A stretch of DNA of 64,000 nt from PFJX01 sp963713085 (GTDB lineage: Bacteria; Pseudomonadota; Gammaproteobacteria; Burkholderiales; Thiobacillaceae), in contig CAVQKQ010000013.1 of NCBI GenBank assembly GCA_963713085.1, positions 186,001 through 250,000 of the forward strand, given 5' to 3'. Made by a program: the position numbers and the translations under genes. The notes under the pieces were generated by a model. It ran no database searches and was not told where the DNA came from. It saw only the letters and a program-made list of their open reading frames with translations. How positions within the stretch are numbered: the stretch's first letter is position 1; every line of letters starts with the position of its first letter. Shown piece after piece: positions 35,314 through 44,705 of the stretch.

Positions 35314-36516
35314 TCACCAGTTTGTCTCCCGTTCCGGCGTTGCGGAGATCATATGGATCGACAGGTCGGCCCCGTTGAATTCGTCCTCCGCTTCCAGGCG
35401 AATACCCACAGTAGCTTTGAGCAAACCGTAGACCAATACCCCGCCTGCCAGTGCCACCAATATCCCGGACAGGGTGCCGAGCAACTGAGCGAAAAAGGTT
35501 ACACCTCCCACGCCACCAAGCGCTTGCAGGCCGAAGATACCCGCCGCGACCCCTCCCCAAGCCCCGCACAGGCCGTGCAAAGGCCACACCCCGAGGACGT
35601 CGTCGATCTTCCAGCGGTTCTGGGTGATGGTGAACATATATACGAACAGAAATCCCGCCACCGCGCCGGTGATCAGCGCGCCCACTGGGTGCATGAGATC
35701 CGAGCCGGCACATACGGCAACCAGGCCGGCCAGAGGGCCGTTATGGATAAAGCCCGGGTCGTTCTTGCCGGCCAACAATGCGGCCAGGGTTCCTCCCACC
35801 ATAGCCATGAGCGAGTTCACCGCGACCAGGCCGGATATACCGGCCAGGGACTGGGCTGACATGACATTGAAGCCGAACCAGCCGACGGAAAGTATCCACG
35901 CGCCAAGAGCCAGGAAGGGAATGCTGGAAGGTGGATGGGCCGAGATCAGGCCATCCTGGCGGTAACGTCCGCGACGCGCGCCCAACAGGACAACGGCGGG
36001 AAGGGCGATCCAACCGCCCATGGCATGCACCACGACTGAACCGGCAAAATCATGGAACTTGGCGCCCGCCAATGCCGCCAGCGCATCCTGGAATCCCCAG
36101 TTGTCATTCCATACCAGTCCCTCGAATAACGGATAGACCAAGCCCACCAGCAGAAAAGTGGCTGCAAGTTGGGGATAGAACTTGGCCCGTTCGGCGATAC
36201 CACCTGAAACGATCGCAGGTGTGGCCGCCGCGAAGGTGAGAAGGAAAAAGAACCTGACCAGGTCATAGCCGTTCTTCTCGACCAGATGCTCGGCCCCAGT
36301 GAGGAATCCAACCCCATAGGCCAAGCCGTACCCGATGAAAAAATAGGCGATGGTTGAAACCGCGAAGTCCGTGATGATCTTGACCAAGGCATTCACTTGG
36401 TTCTTCTTGCGTACCGTGCCCAGTTCCAAAAACGCGAAGCCGGCATGCATAGCAAGCACCATGATGGCGCCCATCAATACAAACAAGACATCGGCACCGG
36501 ATTTGATTGCTTCCAT
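35314..36516 (-). CDS. amt: Ammonium transporter (Amt/MEP/Rh family)
   Basis: 400 aa from ATG 36516 with AGGAGG upstream; a longer in-frame start at 36573 lacks support. About eleven membrane helices. Family signatures: FLELGTVRKKNQVNALVKII, the pore His region DFAGSVVVHAMGGWIALP, and HPVGALITGAVAGFLFVYMF. There is no N-terminal signal peptide as in E. coli AmtB and no glnK next to it. Takes up ammonium across the inner membrane. Confidence 0.92.
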   Translation of the reverse strand: MEAIKSGADVLFVLMGAIMVLAMHAGFAFLELGTVRKKNQVNALVKIITDFAVSTIAYFFIGYGLAYGVGFLTGAEHLVEKNGYDLVRFFFLLTFAAATPAIVSGGIAERAKFYPQLAATFLLVGLVYPLFEGLVWNDNWGFQDALAALAGAKFHDFAGSVVVHAMGGWIALPAVVLLGARRGRYRQDGLISAHPPSSIPFLALGAWILSVGWFGFNVMSAQSLAGISGLVAVNSLMAMVGGTLAALLAGKNDPGFIHNGPLAGLVAVCAGSDLMHPVGALITGAVAGFLFVYMFTITQNRWKIDDVLGVWPLHGLCGAWGGVAAGIFGLQALGGVGGVTFFAQLLGTLSGILVALAGGVLVYGLLKATVGIRLEAEDEFNGADLSIHMISATPERETNW

Positions 36517-36609
36517 GAATCCTCCTGAGAAATCGGACAATTGAAGCAAGAGATATGCCTTATTACGGTGCAAACAAAATCAGTGACTTCGCCTCACGCA
36601 CCAAAATAA

Positions 36610-36630
36610 AACGCCCTCAAATGGGGCGTT
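36610..36630 (-). terminator. Terminator after tatC
   Basis: Minus-strand hairpin AACGCCC / GGGCGTT with a seven-base loop, followed by TTATTTT. It lies 30 bases beyond the tatC stop and probably ends the long his-tat transcript. Confidence 0.75.
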
Positions 36631-36659
36631 CAATACATATTGCGCACCGTTCATGTGCG

Positions 36660-37496
36660 TCATCTGGTTGTATCTTGCTCTTCCTCGATTCGATCGAATT
36701 CCTTATCCATCTCATCAATGCTCAGGGGCTGATAATTGTCGCCCTCCTCCGCTTCGGACTTGGGTTTGTTCTTCACCAGCCAACCGGCGACCAGGAGACC
36801 CAATTCAAATAGCAACCATAACGGCAAGGCCAGCATGATCTGGGAAACCACATCTGGCGGCGTGAAGATGGCACCGACCACGAACGCGCCGACTATGACG
36901 TATGGCCTGCCCTCCTTGAACTTGGCCACCTCCACCACGCCGGTCATCGCCAGGGTTATGACGATGATGGGCACCTCGAAGGTGGTACCGAAGGCCAGGA
37001 ACATGGTAATCACGAAATCCAGGTACTTGTTGATGTCCGTCATCACCGCCACGCCCTGGGGGGCGATGCCGATGATGAATCCGAACACGACAGGGAATAC
37101 CAGGAAATAGGCGAAGCCCATCCCCAGAACAAAAAGAATCACACTGGAGACGACTAAGGGCAGGATCAATTTTTTTTCATGCTTGTACAGTCCCGGCGCC
37201 ACGAAGGACCAGATCTGATAAAGGATGAAAGGAAGCGCTGCCAGGAAGGCGGTCATCATGGCCACCTTGATGGGCACGAAGAAGGGGGTCACGACCTCGG
37301 TGGCTATCATCTGCCCCCCCTTGGGCAGTTTGCTTAGCAGAGGCTGGGCCAAGAGCGTGTACAGCTTGTTGGCGAATGGGAAAAGGCAGATGAATAGGAG
37401 GATCCACACCACTGTTATGCGCAGCAGTCGGTCGCGCAGTTCAATCAGATGGGAGATAAAGCTTTCCTGGCCGTCAATTTCCATGGCCAGGCTCAA
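36660..37496 (-). CDS. tatC: Sec-independent protein translocase TatC
   Basis: 278 aa, six membrane helices. N-terminal signature SFISHLIELRDRLLR, then the conserved periplasmic Pro-rich segment (PFILYQIWSFVAPGLYKHEK). An acidic C-terminal tail of about 35 residues extends the family minimum. It recognises twin-arginine signal peptides together with TatB. Overlaps the tatB end by four bases. Confidence 0.95.
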   Translation of the reverse strand: MSLAMEIDGQESFISHLIELRDRLLRITVVWILLFICLFPFANKLYTLLAQPLLSKLPKGGQMIATEVVTPFFVPIKVAMMTAFLAALPFILYQIWSFVAPGLYKHEKKLILPLVVSSVILFVLGMGFAYFLVFPVVFGFIIGIAPQGVAVMTDINKYLDFVITMFLAFGTTFEVPIIVITLAMTGVVEVAKFKEGRPYVIVGAFVVGAIFTPPDVVSQIMLALPLWLLFELGLLVAGWLVKNKPKSEAEEGDNYQPLSIDEMDKEFDRIEEEQDTTR

Positions 37497-38014
37497 CCGG
37501 TCTTATCTATAGGGTTTGATGCCGGGTTTGAGCGAGTCTGCTCTTGCCCTTGAACCGCCTTATCGGCGGTATCGCCCTCGTTGACGGTCCGCTCCGTTGG
37601 ATCGGGCACAGACACATCGGCAACGGCATTCGTCAATTGCGCTGGACCATGGATATCGACTGCCGTGGCGGCATTCTCTCGCTTGTCAGAATCACCATCG
37701 GACGCGCTAACAGCCTTCATGGCCTGATCGACTTGCGAAACTTCCTCTTTCACGGTGGTTTCAACCTGCCGGGCGGATTCCTTTGCCAGGATCTCGTATT
37801 TCTGAGCGGTCTCCTGCATCTCATTTTGCATCTTGCGCAACTCGTCCAGCTTTATGTCGCGGTCTATGTCCTGCTTGACCTGTGAGACATAACGATTGAG
37901 CTTGCCCAGCCATTGTCCGGCTGTACGTGCGACCTTGGGCAACCTTTCAGGGCCGATGACGATCAGGGCGATCACGCCAATGACCAGGAGTTCTGAAAAG
38001 GCGATATCAAACAT
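37493..38014 (-). CDS. tatB: Sec-independent protein translocase TatB
   Basis: 173 aa. N-terminal membrane helix with the family start MFDIAFSELLVIGVIALIVI, then GPERLPKVARTAGQWLGK amphipathic hinge and a long charged helix. The last 60 residues are low in complexity and probably disordered. Partner of TatC for substrate recognition. Confidence 0.93.
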   Translation of the reverse strand: MFDIAFSELLVIGVIALIVIGPERLPKVARTAGQWLGKLNRYVSQVKQDIDRDIKLDELRKMQNEMQETAQKYEILAKESARQVETTVKEEVSQVDQAMKAVSASDGDSDKRENAATAVDIHGPAQLTNAVADVSVPDPTERTVNEGDTADKAVQGQEQTRSNPASNPIDKTG

Positions 38015-38103
38015 GGTTCAACTCATGATGGGACCGGGGACATTGCATAAGGATAGGCAGCGCCTATTCCCGACTTGCATCTTGCACGACTGCAAGCGCC
38101 GGC

Positions 38104-38328
38104 TCATGAATGCTGCTTGTCCTTGACCTCGCCCTCGATGGTGGTGCCCTCCGAACTCTCCTCCCGGGGCAATTCAGTGGGCTTGTTCTTTTCTTCGTTC
38201 ATGGCGTCCTTGAAGCCTTTTACCGCACCGCCAAGATCGGTTCCGATGTTGCGCAGCTTCTTGGTGCCGAACACCAACATCACAATCACCAGGACAATCA
38301 TCCAATGCCAGATACTGAAGGAACCCAT
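38104..38328 (-). CDS. tatA: Sec-independent protein translocase TatA
   Basis: 74 aa. MGSFSIWHWMIVLVIVMLVF membrane helix, then GTKKLRNIGTDLGGAVKGFK amphipathic helix, the TatA signature. It forms the protein-conducting oligomer. 75 bases before tatB. Confidence 0.95.
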   Translation of the reverse strand: MGSFSIWHWMIVLVIVMLVFGTKKLRNIGTDLGGAVKGFKDAMNEEKNKPTELPREESSEGTTIEGEVKDKQHS

Positions 38329-38346
38329 CGTTATCTCCTCAAAAAT

Positions 38347-38685
38347 TCACATGGGGCGGATCGTACCGCCTCCGATTACATGGACATGAAGGTGGAACAC
38401 TTCCTGCCCCCCTCCCCTGCCCGTGTTGATGATGGTCCGAAAACCATCGCCCAAACCCTGCTCCTTCGCCAGAACCGGTGCAAGCAACAGAATCTTGCCC
38501 AACATTGCCATGTGCTCTGCCTTGCACTCCGTCAGCGAATCGACATGAGTCTTGGGGATGATCATGAAATGCACCGGAGCAACAGGATGGATATCGTGGA
38601 AAGCCAATACATCCTCATCCTCAAACACCTTGCGGCATGGAATTTGACCGGAGATGATCTTGCAAAACAGGCAATCAGAACTCAT
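38347..38685 (-). CDS. hinT: HIT family nucleotide-binding protein (HinT-like)
   Basis: 112 aa. CLFCKIISGQIPCRKVFED start and the histidine triad HLHVHVIGGG near the C terminus. Purine nucleoside phosphoramidase-type hydrolase. Overlaps hisE by four bases, so it is translationally coupled to the histidine operon. Confidence 0.92.
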   Translation of the reverse strand: MSSDCLFCKIISGQIPCRKVFEDEDVLAFHDIHPVAPVHFMIIPKTHVDSLTECKAEHMAMLGKILLLAPVLAKEQGLGDGFRTIINTGRGGGQEVFHLHVHVIGGGTIRPM

Positions 38686-39023
38686 ACATTCTCCTTCCGG
38701 GATGCCTTTTCCTCTATCCCTGAGATACCCTCACGCCGCGCCAGTTCATTCAGGATCTCGTCGGGATGTATACCTTGATGCGCCAGCAGAACCAGCGAAT
38801 GAAACCACAAGTCGGCGGTCTCGTAGATGATCTTTTCACGTGCCCCATCCTTGGCCGCCATAATGGTCTCGGCGGCCTCCTCCGCCACCTTCTTCAAAAT
38901 GGCATCCAAACCCTTTTCATAGAGCTTGGCCACATAGGAACCATGGGGATCGGCCTGTTTGCGGGCCTCCAGGGTCTCGGCCAGACGGGCCAGGACCTGG
39001 GCGCTTGACGGACTGGCACTCAT
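38682..39023 (-). CDS. hisE: Phosphoribosyl-ATP pyrophosphatase
   Basis: 113 aa from ATG 39023 (MSASPSSAQVLARLAETLEA); longer in-frame starts lie inside hisI. MazG-like metal site: LKKVAEEAAETIMAAKDG, then YETADLWFHSLVLLAHQGI. Second step of histidine synthesis, here separate from HisI. Confidence 0.93.
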   Translation of the reverse strand: MSASPSSAQVLARLAETLEARKQADPHGSYVAKLYEKGLDAILKKVAEEAAETIMAAKDGAREKIIYETADLWFHSLVLLAHQGIHPDEILNELARREGISGIEEKASRKENV

Positions 39024-39409
39024 CGCTTGTAGATCTCGTGGGGATCTTTCAGGACAGGATCCACGGCATGCCATTCGTCTCCTTCCAACTTCTGGAAAAA
39101 GCAGCTTTTGCGCCCGGTATGGCAGGCTATGCCGCCGGTCTGCTCGATCTTGAGCAGGACCACGTCCTCGTCGCAATCCAGGCGGATTTCCCTGACCTTC
39201 TGGGTATGGCCGGACTCTTCGCCCTTGTGCCAAAGTTTCTTGCGGGAACGCGACCAGTAAACGGCCTCGCCGATCTCCACGGTGCGCCTTAGCGCCTCCC
39301 GATTCATCCAGGCCACCATGAGGATGTCGCCGCTAGAGGCATCCTGGGCGATGGCGGGCACCAGGCCATCCTCGGACCAATTAACCTTGTTCAACCAGGC
39401 GTCGCTCAT
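39020..39409 (-). CDS. hisI: Phosphoribosyl-AMP cyclohydrolase
   Basis: 129 aa. Zinc and active-site motifs: WSRSRKKLWHKGEESGH, then CDEDVVLLKIEQTGGIACHT. Third step of histidine synthesis. Four-base overlaps with both hisF upstream and hisE downstream. Confidence 0.95.
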   Translation of the reverse strand: MSDAWLNKVNWSEDGLVPAIAQDASSGDILMVAWMNREALRRTVEIGEAVYWSRSRKKLWHKGEESGHTQKVREIRLDCDEDVVLLKIEQTGGIACHTGRKSCFFQKLEGDEWHAVDPVLKDPHEIYKR

Positions 39410-40176
39410 AACCGTACCTCTATCCCCTGCTCGGCCATGAATCGCTTGGCCTGCTCAACAGTGTATTCGCCGAAATGGAAGATACTGGCGGCCAGCACCG
39501 CATCGGCCCCGCCCAGCTTCACGCCGTCCACCAGATGTTGAAGGTTGCCGACGCCGCCGCTGGCGATGACCGGTATATTCACGGCATCCGAGATTGCGCG
39601 CGTGACGTTGAGGTCGAAGCCGGTCTTGGCACCGTCCCGATCCATGCTGGTGAGCAGGATCTCGCCGGCCCCCAGGTCTTCCATCTTGCGCGCCCATTCG
39701 ACGGCATCCAGGCCGGTGGGCTTGCGCCCGCCATGGGTGAAGATCTCCCATTTCGGTGCCGCACCCCAGACCGTCTGCTTGGCATCGATGGCCACCACGA
39801 TACATTGCGAGCCGAACCGGTCGGCACAATCCTTCACCAGTTGCGGAGTAAACACGGCCGCGGTGTTGATGGAGACCTTGTCGGCCCCGGCATGCAGCAG
39901 GCGCCGCACGTCCTCGACGGCGCGCACGCCGCCGCCCACGGTGAGCGGAATGAAGACCTGGGCCGCCACATCTTCGATGATGTGCAGGATCAGGTCGCGA
40001 TCGTCGGAAGTGGCGGTGATATCGAGGAAGGTGAGTTCGTCCGCGCCTTGGTCGTCGTATCGGCGGGCGATTTCCACCGGGTCGCCGGCATCCCGCAGGT
40101 TGACGAAGTTGACCCCCTTCACCACGCGGCCGGCGGTGACGTCCAGGCAGGGAATGATGCGTTTGGCCAGGGACAC
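39406..40176 (-). CDS. hisF: Imidazole glycerol phosphate synthase, cyclase subunit
   Basis: 256 aa TIM barrel. Catalytic Asp pair: RIIPCLDVTAGRVVKGVNF (Asp11) and CIVVAIDAKQTVWGAA (Asp130). Makes imidazole glycerol phosphate and AICAR with ammonia from HisH. One base downstream of hisA. Confidence 0.96.
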   Translation of the reverse strand: MSLAKRIIPCLDVTAGRVVKGVNFVNLRDAGDPVEIARRYDDQGADELTFLDITATSDDRDLILHIIEDVAAQVFIPLTVGGGVRAVEDVRRLLHAGADKVSINTAAVFTPQLVKDCADRFGSQCIVVAIDAKQTVWGAAPKWEIFTHGGRKPTGLDAVEWARKMEDLGAGEILLTSMDRDGAKTGFDLNVTRAISDAVNIPVIASGGVGNLQHLVDGVKLGGADAVLAASIFHFGEYTVEQAKRFMAEQGIEVRL

Positions 40177-40177
40177 G

Positions 40178-40921
40178 TCAGTTGCCGCGGAGTTCGTCGG
40201 CCAGAGCCTGGGCGGCAGTGAAATCCAGGGTGCCTTGGTAGATGGCGCGGCCGGTTATTGCCCCCATGATGCCCTCGCTTTCCACTGCGCAGAGATTCCT
40301 CACGTCGTCGAGGTTGGTGATGCCGCCGCTGGCGATGACCGGGATGGTCAGGGCCTGGGCCAGCTTCACGGTGGCGTCGATATTGACGCCGGAGAGCATG
40401 CCGTCGCGGCCGATGTCGGTATAGACCACCGCTTCCACGCCGTAGTCCTGGAATTTCATCGCCAGGTCGATGACGTCGTGGTGGGTCACCTTGGACCAGC
40501 CCTCAACCGCCACCTTGCCGTCCTTGGCGTCCAGGCCGACAATGATGTGGCCGGGAAAGGCCGTGCAGGCATCGTGCAGGAAACCCGGGTTCTTCACGGC
40601 GGCGCTGCCGATGATGACATAGGTGATGCCGTCGTCCAGGTAGCGTTCGACGGTGTCCAGGTCGCGGATGCCGCCGCCCAGCTGCACCGGGATCTCGTCT
40701 CCCAGCTCGTCGACGATTGCCTTGATGGCCGCCTCGTTCACCGGCTTGCCGGCGAAGGCGCCGTTCAAGTCAACCAGGTGCAGTCGCCTGGCGCCGCGGG
40801 CAAGCCACTTCTGCGCCATGTCCCCCGGGTTGGAGGAAAACACGGTGGCACTGTCCATTTCGCCTTGTTTCAGACGTACGCATTGACCGTCCTTCAGGTC
40901 TATTGCCGGGATGATCAGCAT
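40178..40921 (-). CDS. hisA: ProFAR isomerase
   Basis: 247 aa TIM barrel, homologous to HisF. Catalytic Asp residues in LIIPAIDLKDGQCVRLKQG and HIIVGLDAKDGKVAVEGW. Opens the sugar ring of ProFAR. Confidence 0.96.
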   Translation of the reverse strand: MLIIPAIDLKDGQCVRLKQGEMDSATVFSSNPGDMAQKWLARGARRLHLVDLNGAFAGKPVNEAAIKAIVDELGDEIPVQLGGGIRDLDTVERYLDDGITYVIIGSAAVKNPGFLHDACTAFPGHIIVGLDAKDGKVAVEGWSKVTHHDVIDLAMKFQDYGVEAVVYTDIGRDGMLSGVNIDATVKLAQALTIPVIASGGITNLDDVRNLCAVESEGIMGAITGRAIYQGTLDFTAAQALADELRGN

Positions 40922-40924
40922 GGC

Positions 40925-41578
40925 TTACCTCGAACTCCCATTCCAGGTCACAAAATTGGCCAGCAGCCGCAGACCGGCGGCCTGGCTCTTCTCGGGGTGG
41001 AACTGCACGGCGAACAGGTTATCCCGGGCCACCGCGCAGGTGAATGCGAAGGGATAGTGGGCAAAGCCCGCCACCTGTTCCTGACTGGCCGGCTCGCAAT
41101 AATAGCTGTGTACGAAATAGAAACGGGCGCCGTCCTCGATACCCGCCCACAGGGGATGGGTCCGGGCCTGACGCACCTCGTTCCAGCCGATATGGGGCAC
41201 CTTGAGCTTGTTACCCGCCTCGTCCTTCATTGCCTCTGCCGGGAACAGGCGCACATCGCCGGGGAGAATGCCCAGTCCGGCGCTGTCGCCTTCCTCGCTA
41301 TGATCGAACAAGGCCTGCATCCCCAGGCAGATGCCCAGAAATGGCTTGGTACGGGCCGCCTCACGAACCACCTCGGTCAGTCCACGCTTGGCCAGCTCCC
41401 GCATGCAGTCCGTCATGGCCCCTACGCCCGGGAATACCACCTTGCCAGAGGAAGCGATCACCGCCGGGTCGGCGCTGACCACGATCTCCGCGTCCGGGGC
41501 CACATGTTCCAAGGCCTTGGACACGGAACGCAGGTTGCCCATGTCGTAATCGATGATGGCGATATCGGCCGGCATCAA
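40925..41578 (-). CDS. hisH: Imidazole glycerol phosphate synthase, glutaminase subunit
   Basis: 217 aa class I amidotransferase. Nucleophile Cys in PFLGICLGMQALFDHSEEGD, His and Glu in VQFHPEKSQAAG. Supplies ammonia to HisF. Overlaps hisB by four bases. Confidence 0.95.
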   Translation of the reverse strand: MMPADIAIIDYDMGNLRSVSKALEHVAPDAEIVVSADPAVIASSGKVVFPGVGAMTDCMRELAKRGLTEVVREAARTKPFLGICLGMQALFDHSEEGDSAGLGILPGDVRLFPAEAMKDEAGNKLKVPHIGWNEVRQARTHPLWAGIEDGARFYFVHSYYCEPASQEQVAGFAHYPFAFTCAVARDNLFAVQFHPEKSQAAGLRLLANFVTWNGSSR

Positions 41579-42162
41579 AGGCTTCCCTTGGTGGAGGGCA
41601 TGGTATTTCCCATGCGTGGGTCCAACTCCAGCGCCATCCGCAGGGCTCTGCCGAAGGCCTTGAACATGGTCTCGGCCTGATGATGGGCGTTGATGCCGCG
41701 CAGATTGTCGATGTGCAGGGTCATGCCGGCATGGTTGACCAGGCCCTGAAAGAATTCGTGGAACAGATCAACGTCGAAATCGCCGATCCGGCCCCGGGTA
41801 AATTTCACGTGATATTCCAGGCCGGGGCGCCCGGAGAGGTCGATCACCACCCGCGACAAGGCTTCGTCCAGCGGCACATAGGCATGGCCGTAACGGCGGA
41901 TGCCCTTCTTGTCGCCCACCGCCTTGACGATGGCCTGGCCCAGGGTGATGCCGATGTCCTCCACGGTGTGGTGGGCATCGATGTGCAGGTCTCCCTCGGC
42001 CCGGATATCCAGATCCACCAATCCATGTCGGGCCACCTGGTCGAGCATGTGATCGAGAAAGGGCACGCCTGTCGCGAAGTCGGCCTTGCCGGTGCCGTCC
42101 AGGTTGATCCGGACGGTGATTTGCGTTTCCAGGGTGTTGCGGGTGACTTCGGCTGTACGCAT
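41575..42162 (-). CDS. hisB: Imidazoleglycerol-phosphate dehydratase
   Basis: 195 aa from ATG 42162 (MRTAEVTRNTLETQITVRI); a longer frame runs back into hisC. Double His metal motifs DAHHTVEDIGITLGQA and NAHHQAETMFKAFGRAL. Monofunctional, without the phosphatase domain of enteric HisB. One base after hisC. Confidence 0.96.
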   Translation of the reverse strand: MRTAEVTRNTLETQITVRINLDGTGKADFATGVPFLDHMLDQVARHGLVDLDIRAEGDLHIDAHHTVEDIGITLGQAIVKAVGDKKGIRRYGHAYVPLDEALSRVVIDLSGRPGLEYHVKFTRGRIGDFDVDLFHEFFQGLVNHAGMTLHIDNLRGINAHHQAETMFKAFGRALRMALELDPRMGNTMPSTKGSL

Positions 42163-42163
42163 C

Positions 42164-43258
42164 TCAGGCTCCGTGTTCACCCGGCCCCCCGAGTTCGGCG
42201 GCCAAGGCATCGAGAAAAGCGGCATTTTCCCGGGGCGCGCCAACCGTGACGCGCAGACAGTTGTGCAGCAATGGATGGGCGCCGTGCAGATTTTTTATCA
42301 GCACGCCTCGGGCCTTGAGGCCCGCAAAGATCCGTGCCGCATCCGGCACCCGGAACAGGACGAAATTGGCGCGGCTGTCATAGGCCGCCACGCCGGGCAG
42401 GGTGACCATGATCTGTAAGAGTTTTCCTCGCTCCTCCACCAGGCCGGCCGCCTGCCCTTCCAGCACATCCACGTGCTCCAGGGCATAACGCGCGGCCACC
42501 TGCGTCAGGACGTTGACATTATACGGCAGTCGCACCTTGTCGAATTCGCCGATCCACGCGGGTTTCCCCACCAGATATCCCAGGCGCAGGCCGGCCAGTC
42601 CCAGCTTGGAAACGGTGCGCATCAGCAGGAGGTTGTCATGGCGAGCCAAGTCATCGAGAAAGCTCAGACCACCGGCAAAGGCATGATAGGCCTCGTCCAC
42701 CACCACCAAACCCGGTGCCGCGACAATGATGCGGTCCATGGCTGCCCGGTCGAACGCATTCCCGGTGGGGTTGTTGGGGTAGGCCAAGAAGGTCAGGGCG
42801 GGTTTGTCCCGCTCCATAGCCGCCAAAACAGCCGCCTCATCCAGGGAAAAGTCTTCCCGCAGGGGCACCCCGGTGTACTTCATGCCGACGAACTCGGCGA
42901 TCATGCGGTACATGACGAATGAGGGTTCGACTCCCAGCAGGCAGGCGCCCGGCCTGGCCAGGCTCAGGGCCAGGATCTGGATCAGTTCGTCGGAACCGTT
43001 GCCCAGCAGGATGTCCCATCGGGGCCCGATGTCGAAGGCCTCGCGCAGGGCCGCCTGCACTCCGGGAGCGTGGGGATCCGGGTAACGATTGACGGCGGTA
43101 TCCGCCAGCAGGCCGGCCAATTCTCCCCGCAGTGTCTCCGGCAGTCGGTAGGGATTCTCCATGGCGTCCAACTTGACCATGCCGGCGGCATCGGCCACAT
43201 GGTAGGCGGACAGCCGGAGGATCTCCGGTCGGATGAGTTGGGCGGGCGTAACGTCCAT
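42164..43258 (-). CDS. hisC: Histidinol-phosphate aminotransferase
   Basis: 364 aa fold-type I PLP enzyme. GNGSDELIQILALSLARPGA, YPNNPTGNAFDR, VVVDEAYHAF and the PLP-binding Lys in RTVSKLGLAGLRLGYLVG. Seventh step of the pathway. Confidence 0.95.
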   Translation of the reverse strand: MDVTPAQLIRPEILRLSAYHVADAAGMVKLDAMENPYRLPETLRGELAGLLADTAVNRYPDPHAPGVQAALREAFDIGPRWDILLGNGSDELIQILALSLARPGACLLGVEPSFVMYRMIAEFVGMKYTGVPLREDFSLDEAAVLAAMERDKPALTFLAYPNNPTGNAFDRAAMDRIIVAAPGLVVVDEAYHAFAGGLSFLDDLARHDNLLLMRTVSKLGLAGLRLGYLVGKPAWIGEFDKVRLPYNVNVLTQVAARYALEHVDVLEGQAAGLVEERGKLLQIMVTLPGVAAYDSRANFVLFRVPDAARIFAGLKARGVLIKNLHGAHPLLHNCLRVTVGAPRENAAFLDALAAELGGPGEHGA

Positions 43259-43312
43259 GGTTTTATCGAGGTGGTCCGGGCGGCATGACGGCCACCCGTT
43301 TGCAAGCGCCGA

Positions 43313-44620
43313 TCAGTGCCCCATGCGGTATTCGGCGGAGCGGCCATGGGCCTGCAGCCCTTCGCCGAAGGCTAGGGCCGAGGCGATCTCGCCCAGGGTC
43401 CTGGCCCCCGCCGCCGAAACGTGGATAAGACTGGAGCGTTTCTGGAAGTCGTATACCCCCAGGGGTGACGAGAAACGGGCGGTGCGGGATGTGGGCAACA
43501 CATGATTGGGTCCGGCGCAGTAATCGCCCAGCGCCTCGCAGGTATTGCGGCCCATGAAGATGGCGCCGGCATGGCGGATCAGGGGCAGCATCGCGTCGGG
43601 GTCCGCCACGGAGAGTTCCAGATGTTCCGGGGCGATGAAGTTGGCGATCTCGGCGGCCTGCGCCAAATCGCGGCACAAGATCAGGCCACCACGGTTGCCG
43701 ATGGAGGCGGCAATCACGTCCTGGCGCGGCATGGTGGGCAATAGCTTATCAATGCTGGCCTGGACGGCATCCAGGAAGGCGGCGTCGGGGGAGACCAGGA
43801 TGGACTGGGCCAGTTCGTCGTGCTCCGCCTGGGAGAACAGGTCCATGGCGATCCAGTCCGGATCGGTCTGGCCATCGCAGATCACCAGGATCTCCGACGG
43901 CCCGGCGATCATGTCGATGCCGACGACGCCGAACACCCGGCGCTTGGCCTCTGCCACGTAGGCGTTACCGGGGCCGACGATCTTGTCCACCTGGGGCACG
44001 GTCTCGGTGCCGTAGGCCAGGGCCGCCACCGCCTGGGCGCCACCGATGGTGAACACCCGGTCCACACCCGCCACGGCAGCGGCGGCCAGTACCAGATCAT
44101 TACGCACCCCGTCCGGGGTGGGCACCACCATGATGAGTTCCTTCACACCGGCCACCTTGGCCGGGATTGCGTTCATCAACACCGAAGAGGGATAAGCGGC
44201 CTTGCCGCCGGGCACATACAGGCCCACCCGGTCCAGGGCGGTGACCTGCTGCCCCAGCACCGTGCCGTCCGGCTCGGTATAGGTCCAGGATGATTGAAGC
44301 TGCCGCTCATGGTAGCCACGCACCCGCTCCGCCGCTGCCTGGAGGGCATGCTCCAGGCGCAGTGGGAGATTGCCCTGGGCCTTCTTCAGGTCATCCTGGG
44401 ACAGTTCCAGGGCGGACATGGCGTTGGCGCTGAGCCGGTCGAAGCGGTTGGTATATTCGAGAACGGCGCTGTCACCACGGGCACGCACGGCAGCCAGGAT
44501 CTCTGACACGGCGTTCTGCACCGCCGTGTCGGTGGCATCGTTGAAAGCCAGCAGTGCGGACAGTCGACCGCGAAAATCCGGGGCGGAGGCATCCAGACGG
44601 GTAATGGCTTGAGAGGACAT
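43313..44620 (-). CDS. hisD: Histidinol dehydrogenase
   Basis: 435 aa from ATG 44620 (MSSQAITRLDASAPDFRGR); an upstream codon at 44701 would add 27 unsupported residues. Signature PQVDKIVGPGNAYVAEAKRR, zinc-site SEILVICDGQTDPDWIAMDL, and catalytic EHLELSV. Two-step NAD-dependent oxidation to histidine. Confidence 0.95.
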   Translation of the reverse strand: MSSQAITRLDASAPDFRGRLSALLAFNDATDTAVQNAVSEILAAVRARGDSAVLEYTNRFDRLSANAMSALELSQDDLKKAQGNLPLRLEHALQAAAERVRGYHERQLQSSWTYTEPDGTVLGQQVTALDRVGLYVPGGKAAYPSSVLMNAIPAKVAGVKELIMVVPTPDGVRNDLVLAAAAVAGVDRVFTIGGAQAVAALAYGTETVPQVDKIVGPGNAYVAEAKRRVFGVVGIDMIAGPSEILVICDGQTDPDWIAMDLFSQAEHDELAQSILVSPDAAFLDAVQASIDKLLPTMPRQDVIAASIGNRGGLILCRDLAQAAEIANFIAPEHLELSVADPDAMLPLIRHAGAIFMGRNTCEALGDYCAGPNHVLPTSRTARFSSPLGVYDFQKRSSLIHVSAAGARTLGEIASALAFGEGLQAHGRSAEYRMGH

Positions 44621-44705
44621 GATCAGGCTGTGAATGGCTCGACTTGGCGGATTATAGCCAGGGTGAGGCCGCTGAAGCCGACGCGCACGGGAAAATTGCA
44701 ATAAA